Notes: generated by a model not told the origin, from the letters alone. A DNA stretch of 63,867 nucleotides from CAZBUB01 sp964494985 (GCA_964494985.1 CAZBUB010000009.1:1-63867); one strand, 5' to 3'; positions 50,884-59,866 are shown, counted from the stretch's first letter. Made by a program: numbers and translations.

Positions 50884-52214
50884 GCCTCACCCTGCAGGCC
50901 CCAGCCAGCAAGTCAGTCTCCCACAGGGCAGCCATTGCTGCTGCACTGGCTCCTGGAAGATCCACGCTGCAGAACATGCTTTCCAGCCAGGATCTGCAGC
51001 ATACCCTGGCCTGCCTGCAGGCCCTGGGTGCCAAGCTTGAAAATACCTCTGCAGGAATAACTGTGAATGGTTTTGTGCCTGAAACTCGCCCCGGGACTGG
51101 CCAGGAGCTCCTTAAGCTGGACGTGGGCGAGTCTGGAACCACCTGCAGGCTCCTGACCCCGATCGCTGCCCTGAAAAGGGCCCGGATCAGGATCCACGGC
51201 AGGGGCAGAATGCATGAGCGACCCATTGCAGAGCTCGCCCATAGCCTGCAGGAGCTGGGCTGTGAGTTCGAGTGGCTGGGAGAGCCTGGCTACCCGCCCT
51301 TTGTATTGAACGGCCAAAACCTGCATGGAGGCAGGACCGCAATCAGCCTGGAGCAAAGCAGCCAGTATCTCTCTGGGCTGCTGCTTATGGGCCCTATGCT
51401 CCACCAGGGCCTGGAGATAGCCGTCCAGGGGGAAAAAGCAGTCTCCTGGCCCTACGCTGCCCTAACCCTGAAAGTCATGCAGGATTTCGGCTGCAGGGTG
51501 CAGATCTTTTCCCGGAATAGAGCCGGCCACCTGCAACAGACCTCCCTGCAGGAGCTGCAGGATATAGTCCCGGGCCAAACTGTGTTCAGGGTGCCTGCAG
51601 GGGAGTATATCCCAAGGGAGTACCGGGTGGAAGGGGACTGGAGCAACGCTTCCTATCTTTTGGCTGCAGGCCTGTTTTTGCCCGGCGGGGTCCTGGTCCA
51701 GGGTCTGGATCCTGCTTCTGGCCAGGGGGACAGGGCCTTTTTGGACATTTTGACCCAGATGGGGGCCAGGCTTGAAATCCTGGAGCATGGAGTGCAGGTT
51801 CTGCCTGGCAGCCTGCAGGGAGCCAGCCTGGATATGGGGCCCTGCCCGGATCTGGTGCCCACAGTAGCTGTTCTGGCCTCCCTGGCTCAGGGCCCAAGCA
51901 GGATCAGTAATGTGGCCCATCTGAGACTCAAGGAGAGCGACCGTCTGCAGGCCCTAGCTCAGGAGATTGTCAAGACCGGAGCCGGGGTAGAGCTGCAACC
52001 AGATGGCCTGGCTATCGCGCCGCTGCAGAACCTGGCCCTGCAGGAGCAAATCAAGTTTAACACCTACGGGGATCATCGGCTGGCCATGTCCTTGTCTTTG
52101 TACCAGCTGGCAGGTATTGAGCTGACTTTGGACCAGCCGGAGTGCGTGGGCAAGTCCTTCCCTGATTTCTGGAAGCTCTGGGAGAGCATCAGACAGGAGC
52201 TGGGCCGAGGCTAG
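50880..52214 (+). CDS. aroA: 3-phosphoshikimate 1-carboxyvinyltransferase (EPSP synthase)
   Basis: 444 residues from ATG 50880; the frame is open further back inside pheA but the family starts at LQAPASKSVSHRAAIAAAL. Seen: LDVGESGTTCRLLTP, RGRMHERPIAELAHSLQ, GDWSNASYLLAAGL, RLKESDRLQALA and GDHRLAMSLSL. It transfers enolpyruvate to shikimate 3-phosphate. Its ATG overlaps the pheA stop, and tyrA starts one base after its own stop. Confidence 0.94.
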   Translation: MSLTLQAPASKSVSHRAAIAAALAPGRSTLQNMLSSQDLQHTLACLQALGAKLENTSAGITVNGFVPETRPGTGQELLKLDVGESGTTCRLLTPIAALKRARIRIHGRGRMHERPIAELAHSLQELGCEFEWLGEPGYPPFVLNGQNLHGGRTAISLEQSSQYLSGLLLMGPMLHQGLEIAVQGEKAVSWPYAALTLKVMQDFGCRVQIFSRNRAGHLQQTSLQELQDIVPGQTVFRVPAGEYIPREYRVEGDWSNASYLLAAGLFLPGGVLVQGLDPASGQGDRAFLDILTQMGARLEILEHGVQVLPGSLQGASLDMGPCPDLVPTVAVLASLAQGPSRISNVAHLRLKESDRLQALAQEIVKTGAGVELQPDGLAIAPLQNLALQEQIKFNTYGDHRLAMSLSLYQLAGIELTLDQPECVGKSFPDFWKLWESIRQELGRG

Positions 52215-52215
52215 G

Positions 52216-52989
52216 ATGAATATGCATCTGCAAAGCGTAAGCATAATAGGCGCAAAAGGCGCCATGGGCAGATTCTTCCAACAGCGCCTGCAGCAGGCCG
52301 GGCTTGAGGTTCAGACCCTGGACAAGCCCCTGGACCAAAATTCCCTGGCCAGCTGCCTGCCTGAATCAGACCTGATTCTCTTAGCTATCCCGGCCCAGGC
52401 CTTTCCCCAGGTCCTGGCAGAGATCAGCAGCCACTTGAGGAACAGCACCTTGCTGGCAGATATCTGCTCGGTCAAGATCCGGCCCCTGAAGCTGATGCTC
52501 AGATATCACCCAGGACCGGTAGTAGGCACTCATCCCCTGTTCGGACCTGAGCCTGAGCCTGACACCAGCCTGCGCACCGCCCTGATCCAAGGCAGGAACA
52601 AGAATGCCCTGCACCAGATGCAAGACCTGATGCAGGATATCGGCCTGGAGCCCTTTTTCTGCAGCGCAAACGAGCACGACCGGGCCCTGGCCTATATCCA
52701 GGGTCTGAACTTTGTGAGCACGGTCTCCTATCTGGCCGCCCTCACAGACGATCCCGGTCTGGAAAGATTCCTGACCCCCTCCTTCAGGCGCAGGCTGGAT
52801 GCGGCCCGGAAAATGCTCACCCAGGACGCGGATCTGTTCCAGAACCTGTTCGAGGCCAATCCCTACAGCTATGAGGCTGTGCGCCAGTATCGGCAGTTTT
52901 TGAACCTGGCTGCCGCAGGAGAGCTGGATCTATTGCAGCACAAGGCCAGCTGGTGGTGGCAGGAGCGAAATAAGGGGGGAGGTATGTAG
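52216..52989 (+). CDS. tyrA: Prephenate dehydrogenase
   Basis: 257 residues. NAD-binding N-terminus SIIGAKGAMGRFF, DLILLAIPAQAF, and THPLFGPEPEPD with the catalytic His. Helical C-terminal part. It converts prephenate to 4-hydroxyphenylpyruvate for Tyr. No ACT domain, so control is likely at transcription. Its last codons contain GGGGGAGG, which can pair with the terminator in the following gap. Confidence 0.9.
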   Translation: MNMHLQSVSIIGAKGAMGRFFQQRLQQAGLEVQTLDKPLDQNSLASCLPESDLILLAIPAQAFPQVLAEISSHLRNSTLLADICSVKIRPLKLMLRYHPGPVVGTHPLFGPEPEPDTSLRTALIQGRNKNALHQMQDLMQDIGLEPFFCSANEHDRALAYIQGLNFVSTVSYLAALTDDPGLERFLTPSFRRRLDAARKMLTQDADLFQNLFEANPYSYEAVRQYRQFLNLAAAGELDLLQHKASWWWQERNKGGGM

Positions 52990-53018
52990 GTCTATGCTAA
53001 GAGAATCTGTTCTTCCAG

Positions 53019-53048
53019 GCCGCGTCCTCCCCGGACGCGGCTTTTTTT
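53019..53048 (+). terminator. Intrinsic terminator/attenuator between tyrA and trpE
   Basis: GCCGCGTCC (53019-53027) pairs with GGACGCGGC (53033-53041) around a five-base loop and is followed by seven T. It lies inside the supraoperon, 36 bases before trpE. GGGGAGG at the end of tyrA (52976-52982) can pair with CCTCCCC (53026-53032) and would break the stem, so read-through may depend on ribosomes finishing tyrA. No aromatic-rich leader is present here. Confidence 0.8.
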
Positions 53049-53083
53049 CTTCAAACCAAAAACCCAGAAAGGAAGATGTGAGC

Positions 53084-54496
53084 ATGCAAGAGGTATTCCT
53101 AACCCAGCACTCCAGGCTGTACCCCGCAGACACTCAGACCCCGATCTCCCTGTACCTGGATCTGGTGGGGGGTCAGCCGGGCATTCTCCTGGAGAGCGCA
53201 GAAGTTGACGGCAGGCTGGGCAGATACAGCCTGATCTCCTGGGACTTCCAGCTGCTGCTGCAGTCTAGGCAGGGCAGAATGCACCTGGAAATCCAGAACC
53301 CTTTGCTTGCTGAGCTGCAGGAGCACCAGGGCCAGGACTTCTTGCCAGCCCTGCGCCAAATCCTGCGCAGACTGCAGCTCATGCCTCCCCAGGACATGGA
53401 TGCGCCCCCTGCCCTGACCAGATCCCTACAAGGCTATTTCGGCTACGAGCTAAGCGCCCTGCTGGAGCCCAAGCTGGGCCAGGTCCTGCCCAGGCAAAAT
53501 GAGGAGACCTGTCTGGTCTTGCCAGGCAGGCAGATCCTGTTCGATCATCTGCACCACAGGTGCCTGTTCATCAGCCTGAGCCCTGAGGACTCCCCTGCTG
53601 CAGCCCCGGGATCCAGGCTTGAGGAGGGCTTCAGCCTGGGCCAGGTTGAGAATACCCCGGATCAGGAAACCTTCTGCTCCAGGGTGGCCCAAACCAGAGA
53701 GCTCATCAATTCTGGCGAGGCCATCCAGGTAGTGCTCTCCACCCGCTTTGTGGCGGACTTCCAGGGTCAGCCCTTTACCCTGTACCGCAGGCTGCGCCAA
53801 ACCAATCCCTCCCCGTACATGTTCTATCTGAATCTGCCTGAGCTGACCCTGATCGGCTCCTCCCCGGAACTTTTGGTGCGCTGCGACCAGGGCCTTTTGC
53901 AGGAAAGGCCCATCGCAGGCACCAGGCCCAGGGGCATGAGCCAGGACCAGGATGCCAGGCTGGCAGAGGAGCTCCTGCAGGATCCCAAGGAAAGGGCGGA
54001 GCACGTCATGCTGGTGGATCTGGGCCGCAACGACCTGGGCCGCATCTCCCAGGCAGGCAGCGTGCAGGTGGAAAAGTTCATGCAGGTGGAGCGCTTCTCC
54101 CATGTCATGCACCTGACCTCCTATCTCAGGTCCAGTCTGCAACCTGATCTGGATGCCGTGGATGTGCTGAGGGCCGCCTTCCCTGCAGGAACGGTCTCAG
54201 GCGCGCCCAAAATCCGGGCCATGGAGATCATCAGCCAGATGGAGGATCAGCCCCGGGGACCCTATGCCGGTGCAGTAGGCTGGCTGGGGTTGGACCCAGG
54301 AGAAGTCAGCCTGGATACCGGGATCACTATCCGCTCCATGTGGCTTAAAAACGGCAAGCTCTGCTGGCAGGCAGGCGCCGGAATAGTCAGCGACTCTGAT
54401 CCGAAAAAGGAGTGGCAGGAATGCCAAAACAAAGCCAGGGTCATCAAACAGATCCTAAGCCAGGGGGAGGCCAGCGATGCTTTTACTCATAGATAA
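53084..54496 (+). CDS. trpE: Anthranilate synthase component I
   Basis: 470 residues from ATG 53084 (GGAAG upstream). The frame is open from 52994 through the terminator, but those residues are unlike the family. Seen: the N-terminal Trp-binding LLESAE motif in ILLESAEVDG, GEAIQVVLSTRF, PIAGTRPRG, LVDLGRNDLGRI and AAFPAGTVSGAPKIRAMEII. It makes anthranilate from chorismate with TrpG ammonia. Its end overlaps trpG by 20 bases. Confidence 0.95.
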   Translation: MQEVFLTQHSRLYPADTQTPISLYLDLVGGQPGILLESAEVDGRLGRYSLISWDFQLLLQSRQGRMHLEIQNPLLAELQEHQGQDFLPALRQILRRLQLMPPQDMDAPPALTRSLQGYFGYELSALLEPKLGQVLPRQNEETCLVLPGRQILFDHLHHRCLFISLSPEDSPAAAPGSRLEEGFSLGQVENTPDQETFCSRVAQTRELINSGEAIQVVLSTRFVADFQGQPFTLYRRLRQTNPSPYMFYLNLPELTLIGSSPELLVRCDQGLLQERPIAGTRPRGMSQDQDARLAEELLQDPKERAEHVMLVDLGRNDLGRISQAGSVQVEKFMQVERFSHVMHLTSYLRSSLQPDLDAVDVLRAAFPAGTVSGAPKIRAMEIISQMEDQPRGPYAGAVGWLGLDPGEVSLDTGITIRSMWLKNGKLCWQAGAGIVSDSDPKKEWQECQNKARVIKQILSQGEASDAFTHR

Positions 54497-55073
54497 CTAC
54501 GATTCCTTTACCTACAACCTGGTGCAGCTCCTGCAGCAGGAAAGCCTGGAGCCGGATGTGCTCAGAAACGACGATCCCAGACTCCTGGATCTGGCCCTGA
54601 ATCCAGTCCTGGAAGGAGTGATCATCTCCCCGGGCCCTGGGGCCCCGCAGCATAGCGGGCTCTGTCCCAACTTCCTGCGGCTTTTGTCCTCGCAGGTCCC
54701 GGTTCTGGGGGTCTGCCTGGGACACCAGATCCTGGCACACCACGCAGGCTGGCCTGTGATCCGGGCCCCTAGGATCATGCACGGCAAGACCTCCAGCATA
54801 GAGCATGCTGAGAGCGGCATCTTCCAGGGCCTGCCCCGGCCCTTTACCGCTACCAGGTACCACTCTCTGCTCATGGATCCTGATTACCAGGGCCATGGCC
54901 GCAGCCTGCTCAGCATCACCGCCTGGAGTCAGACCGGGGAGCCCATGGGTCTCGCCTACCAGGACCGGGACTGGTTTGGGATCCAGTTCCATCCAGAGTC
55001 CATTTTGACCCAGCAGGGCCCAGGCCTGATGCGAAACTTCCTGCGCCTAACCCTGCAGACCCAAGACGCATAA
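54477..55073 (+). CDS. trpG: Anthranilate synthase component II (glutaminase)
   Basis: 198 residues. Class I glutamine amidotransferase: DNYDSFTYNLVQLL, SPGPGAPQ, Cys in VLGVCLGHQ, and His-Glu in QFHPESILT. Stand-alone, not fused to TrpD. Its start lies within the trpE end, so the two subunits are coupled. Confidence 0.95.
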   Translation: MLLLIDNYDSFTYNLVQLLQQESLEPDVLRNDDPRLLDLALNPVLEGVIISPGPGAPQHSGLCPNFLRLLSSQVPVLGVCLGHQILAHHAGWPVIRAPRIMHGKTSSIEHAESGIFQGLPRPFTATRYHSLLMDPDYQGHGRSLLSITAWSQTGEPMGLAYQDRDWFGIQFHPESILTQQGPGLMRNFLRLTLQTQDA

Positions 55074-55093
55074 AAACCTCAAGGAGCGCAGAT

Positions 55094-56092
55094 ATGAGCA
55101 TGCACAGCACTTTGGATCGCTTGGCTCTGGGCCGAGACCTGGAGCCCAGGGAGGCCTACAGCGCCTTTCACAGACTTTTTACTGGGGAGCTGGGCCCGGC
55201 CCAGACCGGGGCTTTTTTGCTGGGCCTCAAGGCCAAGGGCGAGACACCTTTGGAGCTGGAATCAGCAGTGCAGGCAGCCCTGGACCAGGCCCGCAAAGTA
55301 GATTTTGAACAGACCTGCATAGATACCTGCGGCACAGGCGGGGACGGCAAGATGAGCTTTAACTGCTCCACTGCAGTAGCCCTTTTCCTGGCCCATATGG
55401 GGCACAAGGTAGTCAAGCACGGCAACCGGGCTGTATCCAGCTCCTGCGGCAGCGCTGATGTCCTGGAGCACCTGGGCCTGCCCTTTATTCAGGACAGCCA
55501 GGAAGCCAGAGGCAGGCTGGAGAGGACCAACTTCGTTTTTCTTTTTGCTCCGCATTTCCACCCTGCCTTTGCCCATGTGGCCCCTGTGCGCAAGGAACTG
55601 GGCATCGCCACCCTGTTCAACCTCATGGGGCCCTTGCTCAACCCTGCCCAGCCTTCGCACCAGCTCCTGGGTGTGGGCAACGCCAAATACCTGGATCTGG
55701 TGGCCAGAGCCCTGTCCAGAAGGCCGGGCCTGAAGAGGGCTGCTGTGCTGCACGGTGCAGGAGGATTTGACGAGCTCACTCCTTGCGGCACGAATCAAGT
55801 GGTCCTAGCTAGCCCCGAAACCTGCGAACCGATTGAGATCCATCCCGACCACTACGGGTTCCAGGCCTGCTCTGCCCAGGAGCTGGCCTGCACCAGCAAA
55901 GAGCAATCCTTGGAACTGATGCAGAGCGTGCTCCAGGGCAGGGGACCTGAGCCTGTTCTGGATATGCTGGCCCTGAACCTGGGCCTGGCTTTGTATCTGC
56001 TGCATGAGGACAGGGAGCTCCAGGACTGCATGCAGCAGGCTGCCACCCAGGTCCGCCAGGGTATAGCCAGGGAGAAGCTCTATGCTGCATAA
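55094..56092 (+). CDS. trpD: Anthranilate phosphoribosyltransferase
   Basis: 332 residues. Seen: DTCGTGGDGKMSFNCSTAVA, KHGNRAVSSSCGSADVLE, RKELGIATLFNLMGPLLNPA. It adds phosphoribose from PRPP to anthranilate. AAGGAG precedes the ATG. It overlaps trpC by 11 bases. Confidence 0.95.
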   Translation: MSMHSTLDRLALGRDLEPREAYSAFHRLFTGELGPAQTGAFLLGLKAKGETPLELESAVQAALDQARKVDFEQTCIDTCGTGGDGKMSFNCSTAVALFLAHMGHKVVKHGNRAVSSSCGSADVLEHLGLPFIQDSQEARGRLERTNFVFLFAPHFHPAFAHVAPVRKELGIATLFNLMGPLLNPAQPSHQLLGVGNAKYLDLVARALSRRPGLKRAAVLHGAGGFDELTPCGTNQVVLASPETCEPIEIHPDHYGFQACSAQELACTSKEQSLELMQSVLQGRGPEPVLDMLALNLGLALYLLHEDRELQDCMQQAATQVRQGIAREKLYAA

Positions 56093-56846
56093 ATTTTTGC
56101 AGGCCAAGGAAAAGGAGATCCAGACCCTGCAAGAGCAGGAGAAAAAGGGCCTTTTGTTTGACCCAGGCCCCAGGCCCAGGCCAGGGCTGCAGCAGGCCCT
56201 GCAAGACCGGGGCCCTGGTGCGATTATTGCCGAGTACAAGCGGGCCTCCCCCTCCAGGGGGGAAATAAATCCGGAGCTTGCTCCGGAAGACGCGGCCCAG
56301 GCCTTTGCCAGGGGCGGGGCCGCGGCTGTCTCGGTGCTGACCATGCAGGAGTTCTTCAACGGAGAGCTGCAATTTCTGGACCAGGTCAGCACCTGCGGTC
56401 TGCCACTGTTGCGCAAAGATTTTATCCTGCATCCCCTGCAGGTTAGACAGACAGCTAAGACTCCGGCCTCGGCCCTGCTGCTCATCGTGAGGCTCTTTCT
56501 GGAGCAGCCGGACAAGCTGCGGGAGCTATATACCCTGGCCCTGGAGCTTGGGCTGGAGCCGGTGCTGGAGATCTTCCAGCCCCAGGAGCTGGAACTGGCC
56601 AGGGAGCTGGGTGCCGGCTTGATCCAGGTCAACACCAGGGACCTGGACAGCCTGGAGATTGATTTTGCCCCGGCAAGAGATCTTATATCCAAGAAACAGC
56701 CATGGGAGACCTGGATCCTGGCCAGCGGGATTGACAACAGGGATCAGATCAGACACTGGAGCCAGGCCGGCTTCGATGCCTTCCTGGTGGGGACCTGGAT
56801 CATGTCCGGGCCTGATCCTGCCCGGGCCGTGCAGAGCTTGGTCTGA
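56082..56846 (+). CDS. trpC: Indole-3-glycerol-phosphate synthase
   Basis: 254 residues. Seen: IIAEYKRASPSRGEI, LRKDFILHPLQV, and LIQVNTRDLDSLEID with the TIM-barrel phosphate-binding region near WILASGIDNR. The usual SPS is present as SPSRG. It closes the indole ring. The gap to trpF contains a hairpin repeat. Confidence 0.94.
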   Translation: MLHKFLQAKEKEIQTLQEQEKKGLLFDPGPRPRPGLQQALQDRGPGAIIAEYKRASPSRGEINPELAPEDAAQAFARGGAAAVSVLTMQEFFNGELQFLDQVSTCGLPLLRKDFILHPLQVRQTAKTPASALLLIVRLFLEQPDKLRELYTLALELGLEPVLEIFQPQELELARELGAGLIQVNTRDLDSLEIDFAPARDLISKKQPWETWILASGIDNRDQIRHWSQAGFDAFLVGTWIMSGPDPARAVQSLV

Positions 56847-56857
56847 TAAGGCCAGAT

Positions 56858-56934
56858 ATATCGATTGCGATGACCACCACGACTACGACAGCGAAGGAAA
56901 GGATTGAAAACCGTAGTCGAAATCGGAGTCAATA
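56858..56934. repeat. NCG/ANN hairpin repeat between trpC and trpF
   Basis: Left arm ATCGATTGCGATGACCACCACG continues as ACTACGACAGCG. The right arm CCGTAGTCG...GAGTCAAT is a shorter, imperfect complement. It is the same family as at 24594 and 61235, here inside an otherwise tightly packed operon where trpC and trpF would be expected to be adjacent or overlapping. Confidence 0.65.
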
Positions 56935-56968
56935 CTCATGACCTCTACCTTATCCAGGAGACGAACCT

Positions 56969-57610
56969 ATGCCCGTAAAAGTCTGCGGCCTGACCAGGAG
57001 CCAAGATGTCCGAACTTGCCTGCAGCTGCAAGTGGACTTCCTGGGCTTTATCTTCTATAAGCCCAGCCCCAGGCACATCCAGCCGGAGCAGGTCAGAGTC
57101 CTGCCCAGGGGCCAGGCTCTGAGGGTGGGTGTCTTTGTCCGCCAACCTGCAGGCGAAGTCCTGGATATCATGCGCCAGGCAGATTTGGACCTGGCCCAGC
57201 TGCACGGGGAATATTCCCAGCAGGATTGTCTGAGAATCGGCCCCGAGCGGATCATCAAGACCCTTTGGCCGGAGCGCTTTTCCACTCCAGAAGGCCTTGA
57301 GCAGCAGGCAGAACATTACTCTGCCTGCTGCGCCTATTTCCTGCTTGATCCCGGCAAGTCCGGGGGCGGACACGGCAGAGGCCTGCAGCTGGCCTGGGAA
57401 AGGATGCCCAGCCTGCCCAGACCCTGGCTCCTGGCCGGAGGCCTTGGCCCCAAGACCCTGCCCCAGGCCCTGCACGATCATCAGCCCTGGGGAGTAGACC
57501 TGAACTCCGGACTGGAAATGAGTCCGGGCTGCAAGGACCCAGTCAGACTGAAGCAGTGCATTGATATCTGGCGAACCTACAAAAAAACACAAGGAGCTAC
57601 AAATGCGTAA
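56969..57610 (+). CDS. trpF: Phosphoribosylanthranilate isomerase
   Basis: 213 residues. TIM-barrel start VKVCGLTRSQDVRTC with the catalytic Cys, FIFYKPSPRHI, and late LLAGGLGPKTL and VDLNSGLEMSPGCKD phosphate-binding segments. AGGAG lies eight bases before the ATG. It overlaps trpB by eight bases. Confidence 0.93.
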   Translation: MPVKVCGLTRSQDVRTCLQLQVDFLGFIFYKPSPRHIQPEQVRVLPRGQALRVGVFVRQPAGEVLDIMRQADLDLAQLHGEYSQQDCLRIGPERIIKTLWPERFSTPEGLEQQAEHYSACCAYFLLDPGKSGGGHGRGLQLAWERMPSLPRPWLLAGGLGPKTLPQALHDHQPWGVDLNSGLEMSPGCKDPVRLKQCIDIWRTYKKTQGATNA

Positions 57611-58781
57611 AGGCTATTACGGAGACTTCGGCGGCCAGTTCGTGCCAGAGCTGCTCATGCCCCCCTTGCTGGAGCTGGAGCAGGCTGTGCAAGAGATCCT
57701 GCCCAGCCCAAGCTTTCAGGAAAAACTACAGGGCCTGCTCCAGAACTTTGTGGGCCGGCCTACACCGCTTACCTTTTGTCGCAATCTGTCCCGGGACCTG
57801 GGCTTCGGCCTCTGGCTCAAGCGCGAAGACCTGGCCCATACCGGCGCGCATAAGATAAACAACACCGTAGGCCAGGCCCTGTTGGCCAAGGAAATGGGCA
57901 AGACCTGCCTGGTGGCAGAGACAGGAGCCGGCCAACACGGGGTAGCCACAGCCACTGCAGCAGCCCTTTTGGACATGCGCTGCCTGGTGTATATGGGCAA
58001 TATTGATATCCAACGTCAGGCCAGCAACGTGCACAGGATGCAGCTTCTGGGCGCGGAGGTCATCCCTGTGCACAGCTCCACCCAGACCCTGAAAGACGCC
58101 ATCAATGCCGCCCTGAGGCACTGGATCGCCACCCAAAGTGACACCCACTACTGCCTGGGCTCTGTCACCGGCCCCCATCCCTTTCCTAAGCTGGTCCGGG
58201 ACCTGCAGTCAGTGATCGGCCAGGAGGCCAAAGAACAATTCCAGCAGGCCCAGGGCGGACTACCGGATATGGTAGTGGCCTGCGTGGGCGGAGGCTCTAA
58301 CGCCATAGGCATCTTCCAGGGCTTTATCCAGGAGAGCAAGGTTCGCCTAGTGGGAGTAGAGGCAGCTGGTGAGGATAAGCCCCAGAGCTACCACTCAGCC
58401 ACCCTGACCAAGGGCAGTCCCGGAGTACTGCACGGAGCCTTGAGCTTCCTGTTGCAAAGCAACTCCGGACAAATTTTGCCTTCCCATTCAGTAGCCCCAG
58501 GCCTGGACTACCCAGGTGTAGGGCCGGAGCATTCCTATCTGCAGGAAAGCGGTAGGGCCAAATACGTCAGCGTAAACGACGACCAGACCCTGCAGGCCTT
58601 TGAGCGCCTCTGCCATAAAGAGGGCATCATCCCTGCCCTGGAGAGTTCCCATGCCCTGGCTCATGTCTTCTCTTTGCAGGGCAGTCTGCAGGAAGGCCAG
58701 CAGGTGGTGGTCAACCTTTCCGGCCGAGGGGACAAGGACCTGGAGATTGTGCGCGAATACAGCCCAAACAGAAAGGAGTAA
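57603..58781 (+). CDS. trpB: Tryptophan synthase beta chain
   Basis: 392 residues from ATG 57603. GDFGGQFVPELLMPPL, PLP Lys in REDLAHTGAHKINNT, AETGAGQHGVATAT, and CVGGGSNAIGIFQGF. TrpB1 type, matching the adjacent trpA. Confidence 0.96.
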   Translation: MRKGYYGDFGGQFVPELLMPPLLELEQAVQEILPSPSFQEKLQGLLQNFVGRPTPLTFCRNLSRDLGFGLWLKREDLAHTGAHKINNTVGQALLAKEMGKTCLVAETGAGQHGVATATAAALLDMRCLVYMGNIDIQRQASNVHRMQLLGAEVIPVHSSTQTLKDAINAALRHWIATQSDTHYCLGSVTGPHPFPKLVRDLQSVIGQEAKEQFQQAQGGLPDMVVACVGGGSNAIGIFQGFIQESKVRLVGVEAAGEDKPQSYHSATLTKGSPGVLHGALSFLLQSNSGQILPSHSVAPGLDYPGVGPEHSYLQESGRAKYVSVNDDQTLQAFERLCHKEGIIPALESSHALAHVFSLQGSLQEGQQVVVNLSGRGDKDLEIVREYSPNRKE

Positions 58782-58788
58782 CAAGCCC

Positions 58789-59559
58789 ATGCAACAGGAT
58801 AGATTGCAGGACAAAATCAAGCAGACAGCGAATAAGGGCCAAAAAGCCCTGATCCCTTATCTGCCGGCCGGCTTCCCTGCCCCGGAAAGCTTCTGGCAGG
58901 AGCTCCAGGAGCTGGACCAGGCAGGCGCGGACATTATAGAAATCGGCATCCCCTTTTCAGACCCGGTGGCTGACGGCCCCGTGGTGGAGCAGGCCTGCCA
59001 GGAGGCCCTGCAGGCTGGCATCAGCCTGGATTGGGTTCTGCAGGGATTGGCTGATCAAAGGGCCAAAATCCAGGCTGAGATCGTGCTCATGGGCTACGTA
59101 AACCCCTTTATGCAGTTCGGCTGGGAGAGACTGGCCAGACAGGCTGCGGAGTGCGGGGTCAGCGGGCTGATCGTCCCGGATCTGCCCCTGGAGGAAAGCG
59201 CAAAGATCCAGCCCCTGCTGCAGAATGCAGGCCTGGAGCTGGTGCGGCTGGTTGGTCTGAATACCCCCCCAGACAGGATGCAGCTCTATGCAGCTGAAAG
59301 CAGGGCTTTTGTGTATTTTGTCTCTGTCATGGGCACTACTGGTTCCAGGCAGGAGCTGCCGCCGGAGCTGCAGGAAAGTCTCAAAATGGCTAAGGAAATC
59401 TTCAGCCAGCCCTTGGCCCTGGGCTTTGGCTTGAGCCGGCCTGAGCAGATCCAGCCCATCCAGGACCTGCTGGACGCCGTGGTTTTCGGTTCTTCCCTGA
59501 TCCAGCACCTGCGCGACGGGGGCAGCAGCAATCAGTTCCTGGCTGGATGGCGGAGTTGA
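58789..59559 (+). CDS. trpA: Tryptophan synthase alpha chain
   Basis: 256 residues from ATG 58789; AAAGGAG overlaps the trpB end. Catalytic Glu in IIEIGIPFSDPVADGPVV, VPDLPLEES, and GFGLSRPEQI. Last gene of the supraoperon. No strong terminator follows directly. Confidence 0.95.
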   Translation: MQQDRLQDKIKQTANKGQKALIPYLPAGFPAPESFWQELQELDQAGADIIEIGIPFSDPVADGPVVEQACQEALQAGISLDWVLQGLADQRAKIQAEIVLMGYVNPFMQFGWERLARQAAECGVSGLIVPDLPLEESAKIQPLLQNAGLELVRLVGLNTPPDRMQLYAAESRAFVYFVSVMGTTGSRQELPPELQESLKMAKEIFSQPLALGFGLSRPEQIQPIQDLLDAVVFGSSLIQHLRDGGSSNQFLAGWRS

Positions 59560-59701
59560 CCCAGGACCCGTGATCACGTACAAGCCAAAAGCAGGACAGG
59601 TTTGCAACAGTTGGTAGGATGCGAGTACAAAAACTCCTTTTGTAGCCCCTAAAGATCAAAAATCAACGCCGCCGCTGGCTGCGCTGAGTTATTAAATTGT
59701 T

Positions 59702-59773
59702 ACGTTTACGCATTCTTAGGAGCGAGTTTTTTGAGTCCTGTGGGCCGAACCCCTGGACCTGGTGAACAGTTAC
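59702..59773. mobile_element. MITE copy 3, right arm only
   Basis: Matches the right arm and right end of the elements at 171 and 48489, from TTTACGCATTC through GAGCGAGTTTTTTGAGTCCTG to GGTGAACAGTTAC. No left arm is found upstream, so the copy is truncated. It lies in the ~307-base gap between trpA and glnA. The rest of the gap holds no gene; a weak ACAAAA/TTTTGT stem near 59625 could end trp transcription. Confidence 0.7.
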
Positions 59774-59866
59774 AGAAATACATCCAGTTTGATCGAGAAA
59801 GAAACTGGCCAGAGGGAAGCACTACAGCTGCTACCCCCAATAATAACATAAAGGAGACTGCACAGT

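Noticed and set aside
52994..53083. N-terminal extension of TrpE starting at ATG 52994
   Set aside because: It would be translated through the terminator hairpin and adds 30 residues unlike the family. A good ribosome-binding site precedes ATG 53084.
59803..59822. Possible sigma54 site (TGGCCAGAGGGAAGCA) upstream of glnA
   Set aside because: GG and GC spacing fits, but the -12 TT and -24 CAC are missing; too weak to call.
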